From contig NC_092675.1 of NCBI RefSeq assembly GCF_964355755.1, forward strand, positions 5,180,312-5,244,311: DNA of 64,000 nt. The letters run 5' to 3'. Position 1 is the stretch's first letter. Every line of letters starts with the position of its first letter. Source of the DNA: Antedon mediterranea (Eukaryota; Echinodermata; Crinoidea; Comatulida; Antedonidae). The notes below the pieces were generated by a model, which made no database searches, was not told the DNA's origin, and saw nothing but the letters and a program-made list of their open reading frames with translations. The translations under genes and the position numbers were made by a program. This document shows, piece by piece, positions 62,470 to 64,000 of the stretch.

Positions 62470-62545
62470 AAATCAATTCAATTTAATTTATTTCCACAAT
62501 ATACAATAACATACAGGATAATAAATACAATGTAAGTAATCATGT
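62470..62545 (-). mobile_element. possible LINE 3' tail, minus strand
   Basis: The minus strand reads TTGTATATTGTGGAAATAAA then TTAAATTGAATTGATTT. This resembles the AAATAAA + TTGAATT tails at 9905 and 55280, but no body sequence matches. It ends close to where the L1-Tx1-like element begins. Confidence 0.35.
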
Positions 62546-62599
62546 GGTCATATTTAAGTCAGAAACACTTTAGGTTTGACCCACCCAAGATATAACATT

Positions 62600-64000
62600 A
62601 AATACGAATACGATGTATTATATTAAAAAAATATGTGATGTTAATGTTTTACTTAATATGTCATGTTATAACATTATTGATGTTAATTCTGATAAAATTC
62701 CACTGTTTTACAAAAATATGATAAAAGCCTACATAAATTATAACAGAATCTCTAAAAAAAAACCTGAAACTTATAACGATATAATGAATGAGCAACTGTG
62801 GGGAAACCACTACGTTAAACTAAAAAAAAAACGCTTTTCTACAAGCATTGGATTGACAGTGGCATTATCAGTATTAAAGACATTGTTAATAAGAACACTT
62901 TTTTAACATCAAACGAAATACTGGTGAAACTACAATGTAAAACAAACTGGTTAAATGAGTATTTGTGCATTATTAAGGCAATACCAATTCAATGGAAACG
63001 TATTATTAAGGAGGTAGATATTTTCAATTGTGATGATAATGATGAATTAGTTGGGACCAAGTATGAGATTAATACTACCAAACTAATATACTCATGGTTT
63101 GTGAAAGAATATTTCATTATTCCAATGTCACAACTAAAATGGGAAGAGTACTTCAATGATAACAACATTGATTGGAAAACTTCTTGGTTACGGAAAGTAT
63201 GTAAAATGAAAGATAAGAAACTAGCACAATTCAATTATAAGATGTTACATAGAATACTGCCTACCAACAAACGGCTGTATCAGTGGAAAATTAAGGAAAC
63301 ACAAACGTGTGACAAATGTGGAGAAATTGAAAATGAAAATCATTTGTTTTTTAGTTGTAGATTTATTCAGAAATATTGGAGGAAAATGCTTAGTATCTTT
63401 GTAAGTTTAAATCACAATAATATATCATTTAAACAATTAATACTAGGAACGGGAGATAAGCTAATAGATTATATTTACACTTTTGCAGCATTTACTATTT
63501 ATAGAATAAAAATGTTATCTGCACTAAATAAGCCAGTGGGTAAATCTTTATGGAATTCATTTAAAAGCAATATGTTATATAACATTGAATGTGAAACATA
63601 TAACAATAAAGAAACAAGTATAGAAAAATGGGTAGCTTTAAGAAATAAGATTATGATAATATAATTTCTAATTTGATACGATTAACCGAAAAGGAATTAC
63701 AGTGATACGGGTTACTGGTGGTACTGAGCTATTATTATTGGTTTTTTTTATCATGTATATAAATATATTGTATAATCCGGGTTGTAAAATGAAAACAAAC
63801 AAATGAAAATGTGTGAACTATTTTAAAACGGGATAGATGATAATGATGATCCTGTCAAGTGTATAACAAAATATAAGAAAATTAATGAAAAAAGGAGTAA
63901 TACAGAATTCATATATGTAAAAATGTTACTTATGAACTGTAACGACATTTACAAGTTAAATAATACGATTTTATGTAATATGAGATAATATGAATGTGAA
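62600..64000 (+). mobile_element. 5'-truncated L1-Tx1-like LINE, runs off the right edge
   Basis: It carries the C-terminal third of a LINE ORF2 followed by 3' UTR. The UTR from about 63755 matches 26625-26909, identifying the same family; about 40 bases and the tail lie outside the window. The RT domain proper is absent, so the copy is 5' truncated. Confidence 0.82.
62613..63664 (+). pseudogene. L1-Tx1-like ORF2 C-terminal region, one frameshift
   Basis: The first frame runs to MNEQLWGNHYVKLKKKRF. A shift near 62835 continues as YKHWIDSGI, KDIVN and, in the second frame (from about 62920), LQCKTNWLNEYL, AIPIQWKRII, WKTSWLRKVCKM, QFNYKMLHRILPTN, and CDKCGEIENENHLFFSCRFI. The Cys-x2-Cys...His-x4-Cys finger (zf-RVT type) before a terminal W-rich stretch is characteristic of L1/Tx1-clade ORF2 C-termini. 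The stop is at 63664. Confidence 0.85.

Noticed and set aside
62989-63234. Minus-strand open frame opposite the LINE C-terminus
   Set aside because: Shadow of the plus-strand L1-Tx1-like coding sequence.
1-64000. CRISPR array, operon or phage-type system
   Set aside because: No regularly spaced short repeats with unique spacers, no prokaryotic gene layout; the DNA is clearly animal.

Overview
The window is animal nuclear DNA: AT-rich, with introns bounded by GT/AG, several LINE clades, DNA transposons, and Pol III tRNA genes and relics. It most resembles a marine invertebrate deuterostome, and an echinoderm is my best guess. The palindrome TAGGCCTA is strongly over-represented, one LINE carries a 2A-like NPGP leader of a kind known from sea urchins and relatives, and there is a clear NDNF orthologue. 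The species cannot be fixed from sequence alone. Nothing bacterial, phage or CRISPR-like was seen.

Two host protein genes can be assembled exon by exon. The first is on the minus strand (10212 down to 4721). It has 11 coding exons whose phases all agree and encodes a 671-residue type I membrane protein: signal peptide, YWTD (LDLR class B) beta-propeller, FN3-like region, one membrane segment and a tyrosine-bearing cytoplasmic tail. The second is on the plus strand (44380-46443). It is an NDNF (neuron-derived neurotrophic factor) orthologue with three coding exons and 560 residues. An in-frame candidate upstream exon lies at 37285-37340.

The rest is intergenic or intronic and rich in mobile elements. 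From left to right: a 5'-truncated poly(A) LINE (220-2480, minus); a 205-bp MITE (2552-2756); a 351-bp MITE with 32-bp perfect terminal inverted repeats and a 7-bp target duplication inside an intron of the first gene (5722-6072); a tandem pair of AGTCGCGTGC elements (12237-12455); a long CR1/L2-like LINE (14181-18700) split inside its endonuclease by a Harbinger-like element that still carries a Myb/SANT reading frame (15134-15954); a direct-repeat-bounded cluster of TTCTTGGTAAGAAT (19715-19966); a 1.37-kb hAT-type element with an 8-bp target duplication and an internal tRNA-like sequence (19994-21364); a 3' UTR copy of an L1-Tx1-like LINE (26625-26946) whose fuller relative lies at the right edge (62600-64000); an approximately 25-unit minisatellite in which each unit mimics a 3' splice site (31500-32508); a tRNA-Val(AAC) gene between two copies of a 300-bp sequence (50566-51543); a foldback element (57526-57686); and several dispersed MITE families.

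The two host genes are not obviously linked in function. About 28-44 kb and 46.5-62 kb hold no coding sequence I can support. I see no operon-like or defence-like system. The most interesting material is the receptor-like gene architecture, the nested transposons and the splice-signal-like satellite.
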